Origin: Leptidea sinapis
Taxonomy: Eukaryota > Arthropoda > Insecta > Lepidoptera > Pieridae
Assembly: GCF_905404315.1 (NCBI RefSeq)
Contig: NC_066310.1
Coordinates: 4,216,001 to 4,280,000, forward strand
Reading direction: 5' to 3'
Length of the DNA stretch: 64,000 nucleotides
Shown here: positions 21,711-32,997 of the stretch, piece by piece
How the letters are laid out: every line of letters starts with the position of its first letter
Numbering within the stretch: position 1 is the stretch's first letter
Translations under genes and position numbers: made by a program
The notes under the pieces: model-generated
Told to the model about the DNA's origin: nothing
Seen by the model: only the letters and a program-made list of their open reading frames with translations
The model's database searches: none

Positions 21711-22025
21711 TTTTTTTATGAAAATAGGGGACGAGACGAGCAGGACGTTCAGCTGGTGGTAATTGATACGCCCTGCCCATTACAATGCAGTGCCGCTCAG
21801 GATTCTTGAAATTCCCCAAAAATTCTGAGCGGCACTACAATTGCGCTCGTCATCTTTAGACATACGATTATAAGTCTCATTTGCACATCAATTTCACTAG
21901 CTACGGCGCCCTAAAGACGGAAACACAATAATGCTTACACATTACTGCTTCACGGCAGAAACAGGCGTCGTTGTGGTACCCATACTCTAGCCGGCATCCT
22001 GTGCTAAGGAGCCTCCCACTGGTAA
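21711..22025 (+). mobile_element. S1 repeat, best-preserved copy
   Basis: Full-length S1 in reverse orientation (poly-T end first). Hairpin arms AGTGCCGCTCAG (21789-21800) and CTGAGCGGCACT (21825-21836) are perfectly complementary and extend four more pairs including one G-T. It lies 60 bases upstream of a PAP2 splice acceptor. Confidence 0.8.
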
Positions 22026-22084
22026 GATTGATAACAACTTATAGGATTGAGATGAGTTGTGACCGAAGTGTGTGTTCATTGCAG

Positions 22085-22261
22085 ATGTACCTCCAGAAGC
22101 GCTTCGTGTGGAGAGGGTCCAAGCTGCTGCGGCACGGGATCCAGTTCACGATGCTGATGATGGCGTGGTACACGGTGATGTCCCGCGTCTCCGACTACAA
22201 GCATCACTGGAGCGACGTCCTCGCCGGTTTCTCTATCGGACTGGTCTATGCCGTTGTTGTG
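22085..22261 (+). CDS. PAP2 gene 1, exon with catalytic motif C3
   Basis: A 177-base, phase-0 exon between acceptor TTCATTGCAG and donor GTGAGA. It encodes MYLQKRFVWRGSKLLRHGIQ, a hydrophobic helix, then SRVSDYKHHWSDVLAGFSIG and a last transmembrane segment. SR-VSDYK-H-HWS-D fits the C3 signature SRx5Hx3D, whose His is the nucleophile that forms the phospho-enzyme in PAP2 enzymes. Length and boundaries are identical to the gene 2 exon at 44308-44484, which supports tandem duplication. The reading frame is intact. Confidence 0.95.
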
Positions 22262-22394
22262 GTGAGAAGTGATTCGAATTCAGCTTATTTATTTGTGTTT
22301 ATGTATGTTTTAAGTTAGTACATTATATTAAATAGGTATATCGTAGTCTTGCAGCCCATAGAAGCTGTGCCTAGATTGGCGCAAAATAATTTGT

Positions 22395-22760
22395 GTGAGT
22401 CAAAATTATTATTACATTAATTCAGTCCAATACACGGGGTATTGGCAGCTTTGTGGAATCTTCTGCCGGCTACCGCACAGATACGAATTAGGTAGCTTCA
22501 AGCTTAGAACTGAGTTTCTTTCGACTTCTTCTCATTATTTCAACCCTTTACGAAGTAGCGGTAGATTCAATAAGAAAATATATTTTACTTAACTTTCATA
22601 AGTGTCATTTCCGTGACCTATATGAATAAAGTGATTTTGATTTGATTTGAACATACACACTTTAGGCTGGCAAGGCACCCCTTCTTCTCTGTTATTGCGG
22701 ATTTCCAAAGGCGCCTGGTTTTCTACCAGGCGTGCAAGATGCCCGTCTGCCCCATCTAAT
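22395..22760 (+). mobile_element. Mixed retroelement 3' ends in gene 1 intron
   Basis: A diverged RYELGSFKLR piece of Jockey-like coding and the C2 tail (22500-22651) are followed by GGCAAGGCACCCCTTCTTCT and ATGCCCGTCTGCCCCATCTA, another retroelement 3' end. Confidence 0.55.
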
Positions 22761-23859
22761 AAAAAGTAGCTAATGTGAACATTTTATCTACGTCTGAGTG
22801 CAAGTAAGCAACCATGAACACCAAAGGAATTCAAAGCAGTATAATTGATTACCTACATAAGTTGTTAGAGCGTTAGAGGCGTATAATCCATTTGGTGGTG
22901 CAATTACTTTTACGAGTACTACAATTTTGTTTAGTAACTAAGGTGCATGTAACACAATGTATTTTAAATAAATAAATTAATTAATCCTCGAATATATAAA
23001 AGTGGCTAGCTAACCAATGGAAAAAAAACCGAAATCACGCATCGTCCATTTAGAAGCGAGTACCTATTTACTATTTATACTTAGTTTTTACTCGATTCCA
23101 ACATTGGTTGGAACCTAGTAAACGGTTGGAAAAGATACCTATTGGTCATTGAAGGAGGTAATGAATTTGTAGGGACATTGTTAGTATGAGCACTGCCGAA
23201 TTTGCGCTCTTCTTGTGCTTTATAGCCAGTTCAGATGTAATAGGTACGTAGTACTATGTCACTTACATTGCATCACCGAGAAATGTTAGTTACGAACCGA
23301 AACGGAATTATCGATGGCTTTACTTATAACACGATTATTATTGTTAAGTTTCAGTAAATTTTATTTATTACGATAAAAAGGGTCTTTTGTGACAGGATTC
23401 TTGTTAGACCGCGAATTTATCCGCAAAGATTCTTGTACGTGTTTCGAATTTCGAATTTATAGTCGTATTTTTAATGAGACGAAGGCAACTGACAGTAGCT
23501 AATGTCACTGTGTAAAATAATTTTGCCATGTTTAATCAGATGAATGAACAATGAGTGTGAATATTTTATCATTCCAAACTAAAAAACAATATTATTTCTA
23601 TTTTACAATAAAATTGTATAAGAGTGCTCTAATTATAAGTTGCTGACAACACAGTAAATGTACACTCGCGATTTGTTTAACACTTTGTGTACGTGAATTG
23701 CTCAAAATAGAGGTTAGTTCTATAGAATATATTCTATAAATAAATTTAAATGTTTTATTAAAAAATACTTCTGTCGTTAATCCTACTACTCCACAGCTGA
23801 ATATCTAAGTGATCCGACAGCCTGGGACTAGATTATGATTATTTTATAGTAACAGCAAT
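22761..23859. other. Gene 1 intron; repeat R8 at 23630-23745
   Basis: GTGAATTGCTCAAAATAGAG followed by GTTAGTTCTA recurs at 43028-43060. The rest is unassigned. Confidence 0.4.
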
Positions 23860-24050
23860 GACAATATAATATTTTATATTTTATTAAAAAGAGCGCAAAA
23901 AAAGAATGTTGGGAGAGTTTCTTGCGCCGCTTCTTCTCTCTCAGTGCGCCGAGTTTCCGAAGCGGTAGTAGTATCTAGTATATTAGAAATGACATCAAAA
24001 AGAATTCTAAAGGATTGATTCCTTTTGAGAAAATAAATGCCTTTTAAGCC
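23860..24050 (+). mobile_element. Retroelement 3' tail just upstream of last exon
   Basis: GAGTTTCTTGCGCCGCTTCT, CCGAAGCGGTAGTAGTATCT and GGATTGATTCCTTTTGAGAA form a CR1-like 3' UTR block related in style to the C2 tails. Confidence 0.55.
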
Positions 24051-24152
24051 CTTTAACAAAAACTGTGTATTATTCCATTAAAATTGTTATATATGTGGAT
24101 TAAAAATCCGCTCAAAACAATTATCTTATGACCAATTAATTTTCTATTCCAG

Positions 24153-24263
24153 TTCCTATTCGTGTCCGACTTGCGTAAAACACCTCGTCGACAAACAGGC
24201 GCTCACGACAATGAGCTGACGACCAACGGAAACACTCGGTCAGCTCCCGCGTGGCAGGTCTGA
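24153..24263 (+). CDS. PAP2 gene 1, terminal exon
   Basis: Acceptor TTTTCTATTCCAG is followed by 36 codons and TGA (24261-24263). The exon starts FLFVSDLRKTPRRQ, the end of the last membrane helix and a basic cytosolic start. It ends with a polar tail NELTTNGNTRSAPAWQV. It matches gene 2's last exon in position (FVYIYKPKK start) and size (36 against 35 residues), but the tails share no sequence. Tail divergence with a conserved core is usual among PAP2 paralogs. No canonical AATAAA was seen in the next few hundred bases, so the 3' end is undefined. Confidence 0.9.
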   Translation, partial: FLFVSDLRKTPRRQTGAHDNELTTNGNTRSAPAWQV

Positions 24264-24572
24264 CTAGCAACCTCCCAGCACGACCCTAGCACTGAGGAGG
24301 GGGGATGACATATCGCCACAACTTCCCCCTACACGGATTTCTAAGGTCTGCGACAATGACTATGCATTATATAGTACAGTGACTGTGTTGTAAATTGTTT
24401 TGAAGAAAATGAACTGAATATCAGTGAAGTTTTGTAATTTATTTATAATTTAGAATATTGTATAAAATTGTAATATTTAGTAATGAAGCGACACTGGTAA
24501 ATATTGCTTCTACACCTCGTTGTCTACAGGTATCTTATCTCTTCTGTTTTTATTAATCATTTATTCTTCATC

Positions 24573-24752
24573 ATGAAATTACTGGGCAAATGAGACCTGA
24601 CATCTTATGTCTCAAGGCGAGCAGTTGTAGTGCCGCTCAGAATTTTCAGGTTTTGCAATAATCCGAAGCGGCACTGCATTGTAATGGGCAGGGCATATCA
24701 ATTACCAACAGCTGAACATCCTGCTCGTCTCGTCACTTATTTTCATTGAAAA
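24573..24752 (-). mobile_element. S1 repeat, 5'-truncated
   Basis: It runs from GAAATTACTGGGCAAATGAG through GTAGTGCCGCTCAGAATTTT to CGTCTCGTCACTTATTTTCA. Confidence 0.75.
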
Positions 24753-25144
24753 AATCTTCTTCTGTTCTGTACTACTACGATATTTTTCTTCATAAATGTA
24801 ACTAACTATAGTATACAATAATAACTATTCTAATCCTACTGGTACAGTCCAGAGATCGACGCGTTCAAACAAAAACTTAAGCCTTATAAAATTTCAAAGG
24901 CTTGTTTGATTCATCCTAAACTACAATTAATTTTGACAGCCTTATAAAATCTTTACTGTTTTTTCCCTACCTGAATTCGAAAAGGGTAGCCGTCATGTCA
25001 TAGCTGTCTAATTTCATTGTGGTTACAATATAAAGAATTTGGAATTTTGCGTTTTTTGTTTACTTGATACGGTATAGTTTTTATTATGAACTAAACGCGA
25101 TCTATTATTAGGATGATGAAGGAATGAAGGAGGAAAAGACATAA

Positions 25145-25540
25145 GCTTATAATGCCTATTACTCGGCTTAGTCGAGTTAGTGAGTTTTTCTCGATGTAAA
25201 TGCTTTTACAACAAGATCCCAGAAAATGTTCAAAACAAATGTATTACGAAATTCAAAAGAATTGTTAAAAACGATTGTGTGGTAAAGGTTACTACCACAT
25301 AGATGATTTTCTTAATGATACCACAGATTGAGATTGGAGCGACCGCCTTCAGGCTATTAAATAATAAGTTCAATTGTACGATATTACTTTGTAACCAATT
25401 TCTAATATGAAAGAAGTTTCTTGCTTCCGTTCTTCTAAGTTCCGAGGCAAACATTTTTAAATGGGTGGTAGTTTTTGACTTTCAATAAGTAAGTTCAGTA
25501 GTAATATCATATCCTATTTTGAATAAAAATGTTTGAATTT
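25145..25540 (+). mobile_element. C1 CR1-like 3' end
   Basis: Plus-strand coding for FYNKIPENVQNK and KNDCVVKVTT-like pieces is followed by the C1 3' UTR and an AATAAAAATGTTTGAATTTG tail. Confidence 0.7.
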
Positions 25541-25784
25541 GATGGCTGGAAGAAGATTGTGTTCACTACATAACGAATGTTGGGAAAAAACTAGCTTGGC
25601 GTACATTCCACTATCACATTGGAGAAGTATTAAGAGTCTTCACCTTAGAGACCACTTTCCCATGAAAACTTTCTTGACTCTTTTCTCATTGGTTGTTAAA
25701 CCTAAATCAAAATAATTTTCAAATTGTTATTGGAATATATTTTGTTTACCTCACAGATTATTTCACATGACATAAGTGCACTCG

Positions 25785-26012
25785 GCTCCTTTGCACAGGA
25801 TGCCAGCTAGATTAAAGGTACCACAACGGCACCTATTTCTGCCATGAAGCAGCAATGTGCCCGTAGCTAGTGAAATTACTGGGCTAATGAGACTGCCACT
25901 CAGAAATTTCGGGTTTTAATTTGAGATCCTGAGCGGCACCTTATTGTAATGGGCAGGTCGTATCAATTACCATCAGGTGAACGTCCTACTCGTCTCTATT
26001 TTCATAAAAATA
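25785..26012 (-). mobile_element. S1 repeat, internally deleted
   Basis: It contains GGCTCCTTTGCACAGGATGC and GTAGCTAGTGAAATTACTGG, ending CGTCTCTATTTTCATAAAAA. The middle is shortened. Confidence 0.7.
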
Positions 26013-26224
26013 AAACGGATGTCCTGTTAGAACTAGCTTTGATATTTTCAGGCCAATTTAGAATTGCAGTTAAATCAAATGATATGAGAATTGACATTTA
26101 TTAAAGAACGAATAGGTAAATCAAAGAAGACTGAACGAATGATTTACGTATCGTGGATATACATATAAATATACAGTTCAATGCATAACATATTCATTAG
26201 TTTACGATTCATGTTTTATTGCAC

Positions 26225-26597
26225 ATATCTTAATATATATAAATTACGTGACACGTTGTTTGTCCGCGATGGACTCCTAATCTAATGAACGGATTTTAAT
26301 GGGGATTACTTCATGGAGTGCAGTTTGGTTCAATATGAGAGATAGTATAGTTTTTATTTCGATTTGAGACCCATAATTATTTTTATTTTCAATATTTGTT
26401 TTGTATGGACATATTTTCTATGAGAGAATTTAGTGACGCACGGTTTGACAGTTCCGCTGTGAAACAATTTCATTGTTACAACAGGGAGCATATTTTACAA
26501 AATAATTCTTGATCTTTTGAAATATTATTGGCAAATTCCTATAAAACAGTATTTTTTTTTTATTATCTACAGAACAACGTCTGTCGGGGCAGCTAGT
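26225..26597 (-). mobile_element. H1-type repeat
   Basis: It is homologous along its length to 61765-62128 (GAACGGATTTTAATGGGGA, GGACATATTTTCTATGAGAG, GAACAACGTCTGT). It ends GGGGCAGCTAG. Non-coding. Confidence 0.65.
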
Positions 26598-26639
26598 AAG
26601 ACTATATTTTAGTACTGACTATGTTAGGCCTTATATGTA

Positions 26640-26944
26640 TTGGGTCAGGGTTGTTAAACTTTGCTAATAATTGAAACTAAAATGCCGGGTTGAAAAGTAA
26701 AACTTTCTAAAAATAATACCACAAGAAATAAGAAAGACACTGGGATCGCATATCGTCAGTAAGAATATTTTATTATTTTCAATGTAAAACAACACGAAAC
26801 CTATGTTACAAAACTTGAAAGATGCCATTGAGTGTCAAGATGCCACGTACACAAGCTGCTAACAGTTGCCGCAATAAAGAAGCTATTGTTCTTAGGTAGT
26901 GCGGTATCTAGTTGGAGCGCAGCGGAGACCAATACTTAAGAATT
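26640..26944 (+). mobile_element. THAP-MITE copy b, left end lost
   Basis: ATG at 26682 is followed by CCGGGTTGA, so the THAP-like frame is stopped at codon 4, but KNNTTRNKKDTGI remains downstream. The right inverted repeat TGCGGTATCTAGTTGGAGCG is intact. Confidence 0.7.
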
Positions 26945-27231
26945 TTACTATGGAAATAAAACGGAGTAACCCGTGACTTGACTAATAAGAATAGAATTTA
27001 AAATGTAACTAGATACTTTTACAAATCAATATTTGTATGTTTGTTTCGTATGCGGTCCGAAGCAATTGTTAAGATTGTGATGAAACTTTATAGAAGTTCT
27101 CAAAAAATCTATATAATATTTTTTTTTTATTTATACTTAGAATGGCATTGAAAACCGCACCGGGTATATATAGCTCGTTCTTTATTTACGTGGGTGATTA
27201 ATTTTTAATTATTTCTATTTGATTAAAGGTT

Positions 27232-27875
27232 CAAACCAGTTTTTAAACAGAAGACACCGATATTATATTTAAATTTTTTATATATTTTTCTTTGGTATAG
27301 ATTATCATGTATTTTAAGTTTTAATATTTTCAATTTATTGTAATGAGTTTAGTAAATTGCGAGTTATGTAAAATATATTACACTGTGTTGTACATATCAA
27401 AATACTTTGCTAAGGTTTCTTGTCGGTTATGTCTAAATATAATATATTATAAGAGTCAGTTTGGATAATAGTGAGTTTACTTAATAACTAACATATTTTT
27501 CCTATTATCGTGCGCAAAGTTCAATTTTGCGCATCATTCGCGTTGCGCAATACCAAACCAGTTTTTAAACAGAAGACACCGATATTATATTTAAATTTTT
27601 TATATATTTTTCTTTGGTATAGATTATCATGTATTTTAAGTTTTAATATTTTCAATTTATTGTAATGAGTTTAGTAAATTGCGAGTTATGTAAAATATAT
27701 TACACTGTGTTGTACATATCAAAATACTTTGCTAAGGTTTCTTGTCGGTTATGTCTAAATATAATATATTATAAGAGTCAGTTTGGATAATAGTGAGTTT
27801 ACTTAATAACTAACATATTTTTCCTATTATCGTGCGCAAAGTTCAATTTTGCGCATCATTCGCGTTGCGCAATAC
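27232..27875 (+). repeat. Tandem duplication, 2 x 322 bp
   Basis: 27232-27553 and 27554-27875 appear identical base for base by eye (both contain CAGAAGACACCGATATTATA and end GCGTTGCGCAATACC). No coding frame was seen. An inverted partner of the segment TATTTTTCCTATTATCGTGC follows at 27950-27990. Confidence 0.9.
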
Positions 27876-28124
27876 CACTTTCCCACACGTTGACAAGAGC
27901 GTGCGGGAATGTAGCTGAGCGTGCGGGAATGTTTGAAAATAATTATAGTGGTTTAACTTTGCGCAACTTAATAGGAAAAATAGTATACGATACTCGTGCG
28001 CACGTAGGACATCCAGCACTCGCTTCGCTTGTGCGGGTACAACCTACTTTGCGCACTTGTATCGTAATGTACTATTATTATTAAGTATAGTTGGCAGAAA
28101 AATCTTTGTGAAAAAGATTTGTTG

Positions 28125-28188
28125 TTTTAATATAAACTAGCTGACCTGGCAAACGTTGTTTTGCCAGGTCAGCTAGTTTATATTAAAA
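28125..28188. repeat. Perfect 29-bp inverted repeat, head-to-head H1 termini
   Basis: Left arm 28125-28153, loop CGTTGT (28154-28159), right arm 28160-28188. The arms contain CTAGCTGACCTGGCAAA, the terminus of H1-type elements. Element body continues to about 28320 with GAGATCGGTCGAATAGTTTA and a TATATATAGATT end. Confidence 0.85.
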
Positions 28189-28655
28189 TATATATTATAC
28201 ATGTAAACCTTCTTTGAGTTTCAACGAATCTATTACAAAAGATTTCATTGAGATCGGTCGAATAGTTTAGGAGTTATTAGGGAACATACAAACATACATT
28301 CTCTTTTATATATATAGATTACTTGCATGTGGGTAATTCATCGTTTGTTTTAAATTACAACTGCTATTTGACGCTAAAATGTGGATTGAAAATATTGAGA
28401 GTGTTAAGAAAATATTATAATAAGTAGTTATATTACTTTTAACGCTAACTCTTATGATACAAAAACAATTAGGTTGTTGCAATTAGTAGTTTTAAACAAA
28501 GTATCATTAGATAATAAGTCTTACTATTCATTAGTAGTTTTGTGAAACATCATTATAACTAACAGTATTGTAGTCAGCTACTTATTATTAATAAGAGGGT
28601 AGTTGTAAAAATTGAGAGCTTGTCTATATTTAATGGGATTACAAATGCTACTAGA

Positions 28656-29058
28656 TTAGATTAAGGATTGGTCTCCGCTGCGCTCCAACTCGATACAGCA
28701 GGCGTAGTCGCAAAGTGCGGCCACAAATACTGCGCCCAAGTGGGCGTACTCGAGACAGTCTCGAATAACGTGTGACGTTCACGTGCCACATGTTCTGATA
28801 AACTTTGTTAATAATTGAAACTAAAATTCCGGGTTGCGTAGTAAAACTTTGTAAAACTAATAGTACTAGAAATAAGAAAGACACTGGGATCTCATATACG
28901 AAATTATTTTGTATTTTATTAATTTCAATCTTAAATAACACGAAGCGTATGTTACGAAATTTGAAAGATGCCATTGAGTGTCAAGATGCCACGCGCACTA
29001 GCATCTATTGTTCTTAGGTATCTAGTTGGGGCGCAATGGACACCAATCCATACTCTAA
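28656..29058 (+). mobile_element. THAP-MITE copy c
   Basis: Left inverted repeat TTAGATTAAGGATTGGTCTC then CGCTGCGCTCC; right end TATCTAGTTGGGGCGC, decayed. The frame reads I-P-G-C-V-V-K-L-C-K then TRNKKDTGISY, with the initiator changed to ATT (28826-28828). Both early THAP cysteines (C-x4-C) are present. Confidence 0.75.
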
Positions 29059-29896
29059 GCCTACTAGAATAAGCATTAGAGTTGTTCGCAATTTAAGATT
29101 GTATTCTTTAATAGCACGGCTCATTTTAATTTTGTTTTACTTACTTTTTAAATAATTTCGATCAATTTGTAGAAATTTGTAATTTATACGTGTATTTATA
29201 ACTAATTAATTAGACATAAGATATCAATTTTGAGTGTAGTTATTAATAATTATGAAACTTATGTACCATCGACAAAATTGACTTATGAGTATCATGACCC
29301 ACCTAGCTGATAAGTATTTTAAAATCATAAAAACAGTTAGGTTTATATTTGCACGAAAAATGTATGACAGTTGGTGGACTGTCACGGTCATAAGACCTGT
29401 AATAAACAAAAAAATAATTTAAACATGTCTTAGACAGTGATGTAACTATAACAACGTCAGTGACCTAAAAATAGCGACGTCTAAAATGGAGTTTATTCTC
29501 TTTCTAACAGTGTTTAACTAAAAAGTCTTTAAGCAGAACATTAACTGCGGTGTACAGGAATAATTAAAGGAACGGAACGCAATTTTTGACAGCTGTCTGT
29601 CATCATATAAACTAAATCTTCCATAAGAATATGATCTATCCGTTAGACACACCGTAGACAAGCTTCGACTCGTGTTTAAATATAAGGAATGTTTAACAGA
29701 TAGACACAGATTTGTAATAAAACTTTTTTAAAACAAGTGTTCACATGTTTAACCTTTTTGTAATAACACCGTCAGTGTCTAATAAGTTACTCAGGAAATG
29801 TATGTTCAAGCTAATTTCGACCTAATTGTTTATTATGACTGTAGGAAAGTGACATTTAGGCAGTTATTCACGATCACTGACCTCTACTATATACGA
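29059..29896. other. Unassigned AT-rich stretch
   Basis: No gene or repeat partner was recognised. Confidence 0.35.
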
Positions 29897-30258
29897 CTGG
29901 ACTGGCGGCTGTCAAAGTGCTTTTGTGCCTATTTGATATTCGCCATTTTGGCGCTGTTGGCCATATAGCGAGAGTCTGCGGTACTAAAACTACTGATGAC
30001 AACCTCAGCAAACATCGAAAGATGGTGGGAAACTATTTACAAAAAAAAATGTGTACTTTATTACGTTGATTCTTGAAGTATAAATAACACGGAAAACGAA
30101 CGAAATTAATTAAAAATGCAAAAATACTTCAGATAAAATTGTATGGTCCTTTGCAGCCATTTGTATTATACGTCAAATTAGTTGTCTGGACGCTCGCGAG
30201 TGGCGCTTCAAATAGGCACAAATAATTTGCTGTCAAACATATGGAACAACCTGTCCAG
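29897..30258. mobile_element. MITE with inverted ends (family B)
   Basis: The left end carries CTGGACTGGCGGCTGTCAAA then TTTTGTGCCTATTTGA. The right end carries the inverse: TCAAATAGGCACAAATAA, TTTGCTGTCAAA, CTGTCCAG. Non-coding. Confidence 0.55.
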
Positions 30259-30697
30259 TGGTATTTATACAGGTCAGCTCACGATTCAATTTTGTCGATA
30301 GTAAATGTAATTTATGACACGACACGTGCAATATTTATCGCTGATACACCGTGTAGGCACTAAAAGCTATTGGCTCGTTTATTTTATATCAATTTATTAG
30401 TGATTGTAAGTTGAGATTTGTATGTTAACATGACAACCTGCAGAATGTAACGAAAACTTATAATAAATTATGTGCCCCGAAGAATTACTGAAGACGATGC
30501 ACTTTTGACTAGGGTTGGTAACTTTTATTAGAAGAAATATAGTTAGTAATCTGATTTCAAAGGAGGCAAATAATTTATAATATAATCTATTAATAATTTA
30601 TTTTAAATTAAAAAAGTGGGTGTGTTTGTGAATGCATGCAATAAGTTATACTTATTTGGCCTAATGAAGCAAAAATCATTAAAATGGTTTATAAAAA

Positions 30698-30724
30698 CGT
30701 GGAATAGCACGTGGCTATTCCACG
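30698..30724. repeat. Small hairpin
   Basis: CGTGGAATAG, loop CACGTGG, CTATTCCACG, in a stretch with no gene (30259-30800). It may be a MITE core; nothing else was seen. Confidence 0.6.
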
Positions 30725-30799
30725 CTTTTAGAAAGAACGATTTTGTAAAAATCTTGCAAAGATGGCTTTGACAGTTAATTATTAAATAACGAATAAGGC

Positions 30800-31580
30800 T
30801 GTACAGGCTTGAAATCTTTGCCTATCCTAATAATGGACGAAGAAATCAAACAAAAAATATAACGAATGTCGCAAACGTCAGAAAATTTTCGGGACCAACT
30901 TCACATGTGTGTTACAGTGATGCGCGCGCATCTAAAAATTTCAATCTCATAATTTTTTTCATAACGCGCTTCTACTAAAAGATTTATAACTTCAAAAAAA
31001 TGTGTACATTTTGAAAGGTCTGTCATGTTATTATACGAAATCTCTGAACTGTCGGTCTGCAAGACCGGGGACGTATTCAATACTGTGATATAGAGTGTAA
31101 ATAATGCAATTTCTCTAATTAAAATTTCTATTGCAATGGTGCTTTGCTGTTGACAGCTAGATGACAGTTTGACAGCATGCGGATCACGGACGAGTAAAAA
31201 AAGGCGGACTCCGCGCCGTGATATTAGCAACTGAAGCACCGTTATGCTAGTGTGTGTGCGGTTACGGGGGATACTAGTTACACAATTTTTTCTCACTTAA
31301 AAAATCATATATACTTATATAGTATAGGCCACAAATACTTATATGGTATCGTTTTTACACTTTTTCACAACGCACGACGGCATTTTTAAAATATTTTATT
31401 GAGACGTAAACTAAACTGTCACACACGATGACAATTCTCATAATGGCCGCCTATCGGCTAGTAGTAGTGTGTGTGCGTGGGGCTATGTATTTACGCGTTA
31501 ATCGTCTTGTTTTGCTGAGACACTGTTATGTAAGGTGACACGGAGTCCTTATTTTTTTACTTGTCCGTGCATGCGGATAT
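30800..31580 (-). repeat. Dispersed repeat R7, long copy
   Basis: CTTTGCCTATCCTAATAATG and GGACGAAGAAATC match, inverted, 54390-54425. GATGCGCGCGCATC and ATAACGCGCTTCT match, inverted, 21240-21310 and 48412-48510. Inverted pieces GGATCACGGACGAGTAAAAA (31178-) and TTTTTTACTTGTCCGTG (31551-) face each other. The 131-residue minus-strand frame at 30901-31296 has no recognised domain. Confidence 0.5.
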
Positions 31581-32088
31581 GTAATTTTTAATGAATACAT
31601 TTTATTTTACCTATCGATGTTTTATTGGTAGTGCAACATTTATTTAAATTCAGCTTATGTGTTCGTTAAATATCTTATGAGTTGTCAATCCATTTTATGA
31701 TACATAAAAATATGTAAGTATAACATAAGTAAATATATTTGGTTTTGTTGATTTCAGTTTTAAAATAATTTGCATGCATACAAGAAGTACACAGTACATC
31801 ATACATGGTATATATTTACAAATTATATAATTTAATAGAATTATATTATAAATTTTATACAAGTGTGTTAGTTATAATAAATATTTAATTTAGTACCGCG
31901 TTAGGTACCGCGTATGCACTGTATCAAGCTAGTTATTAGCAGCGTATTTATTGATTTATTCTTGTATTTTAGCAATATGAAAGCATAATAAATATTTGTT
32001 TATAAGTTGAAGTTTCGTTTCATTTGATAATCTGGGTGTATTTAGGTATGTGTGTATTTTCTTTGATTAACTCGAGTGCTACACATTT

Positions 32089-32316
32089 AAATAAAACACT
32101 TTTTATAGGATCAAAACGCCTGTTATTGTAACTGTGTATATTACATTTTGCGTAAAAGTGTCCAGTGAAAACGGGATCTGGAAAGATCTCGAAACGTTAA
32201 CGAAAACGGGTTGATTAAAATAATAATAAAACTGTAACTTTTACGCAAAATCGCACGTAAAAACACAGTTACAATTATAGTTACGCATTTTAATCCTTTA
32301 AAAAGTGTTTTATTTT
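32089..32316. mobile_element. Palindromic MITE (family C)
   Basis: Arms begin AAATAAAACACTTTTTA and share AGGAT(C/T)AAAA and TTGTAACTGTGT plus TTTTGCGTAAAAGT for about 80 bases. A half copy lies at 35165-35255. The stretch 31581-32088 holds no recognised feature. Confidence 0.75.
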
Positions 32317-32779
32317 AAATCTGGATATCCTCATATTGGTGTTGTGCGACATGTAAACATTTCGCACTCAATCAACAGTTTCATGTACGAAAAAACTCAC
32401 GCGTAATTTAAAAAATGGCCAACCGCAACAGCAAGCGCCAAGATACCTACCTACTACTTTTCCCGCATGAGTAATACAAAAAGTGCGTGGTTAAATCATA
32501 TCAGTTTTTTTTTGTGTTACGCAGAGGAAGCAAATCATTTTGTTTTGTATTGCACTTGTTATACTATTATTGACTGATGACAAATTTATTACAAAGCAAC
32601 ATTTTAGCAAGCAGATTGACTTGGTTGATTCTGAAAGTTCTATAGAAGCTTCTCATTTAGACACTCATAGTAGGTACAATGTGTGCAACCTCATTGACAG
32701 TATGCTGGATGATTAGCTGTCAATAGAGACTGAGTTATATTTTTGTGAAAAAGGTGAAAAAAAAGTGGGTATTATTCGG

Positions 32780-32885
32780 TACACTTCAGCTAAAAGACGT
32801 CCACTTCTCCCCAAACGCCTTCTATGATCTCTACGACAATCGGTTCTCCGCTGCCCTCATCCTCAAAAATGCCCCCCATTTTTTT
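32780..32885. repeat. RTE-tail-like fragment
   Basis: ACTTCAGCTAAAAGACGTCC and CTCTACGACAATCGGTTCTC are a degenerate form of the tail repeated at 33470 and 59970. Confidence 0.4.
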
Positions 32886-32997
32886 ATGTTATTTTATAAA
32901 GTAACGGTTTTATGCAATACAAATTATAGATATTTTCCTTGTTACAATATTTATAATCTATAGCTCTTGTAGAATATACAATAGACATTTTTATTTT

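Noticed and set aside
22072..22272. ORF in another frame over the PAP2 exon
   Set aside because: It is a shadow of the exon at 22085-22261, which carries motif C3 in the chosen frame.
27890..28084. 64-residue ORF with GC-rich start
   Set aside because: It lies in inverted-motif repeat sequence and has no recognisable domain.
30901..31296. 131-residue minus-strand ORF
   Set aside because: It lies in the R7 repeat; the translation has no domain and parts of it match non-coding copies elsewhere.
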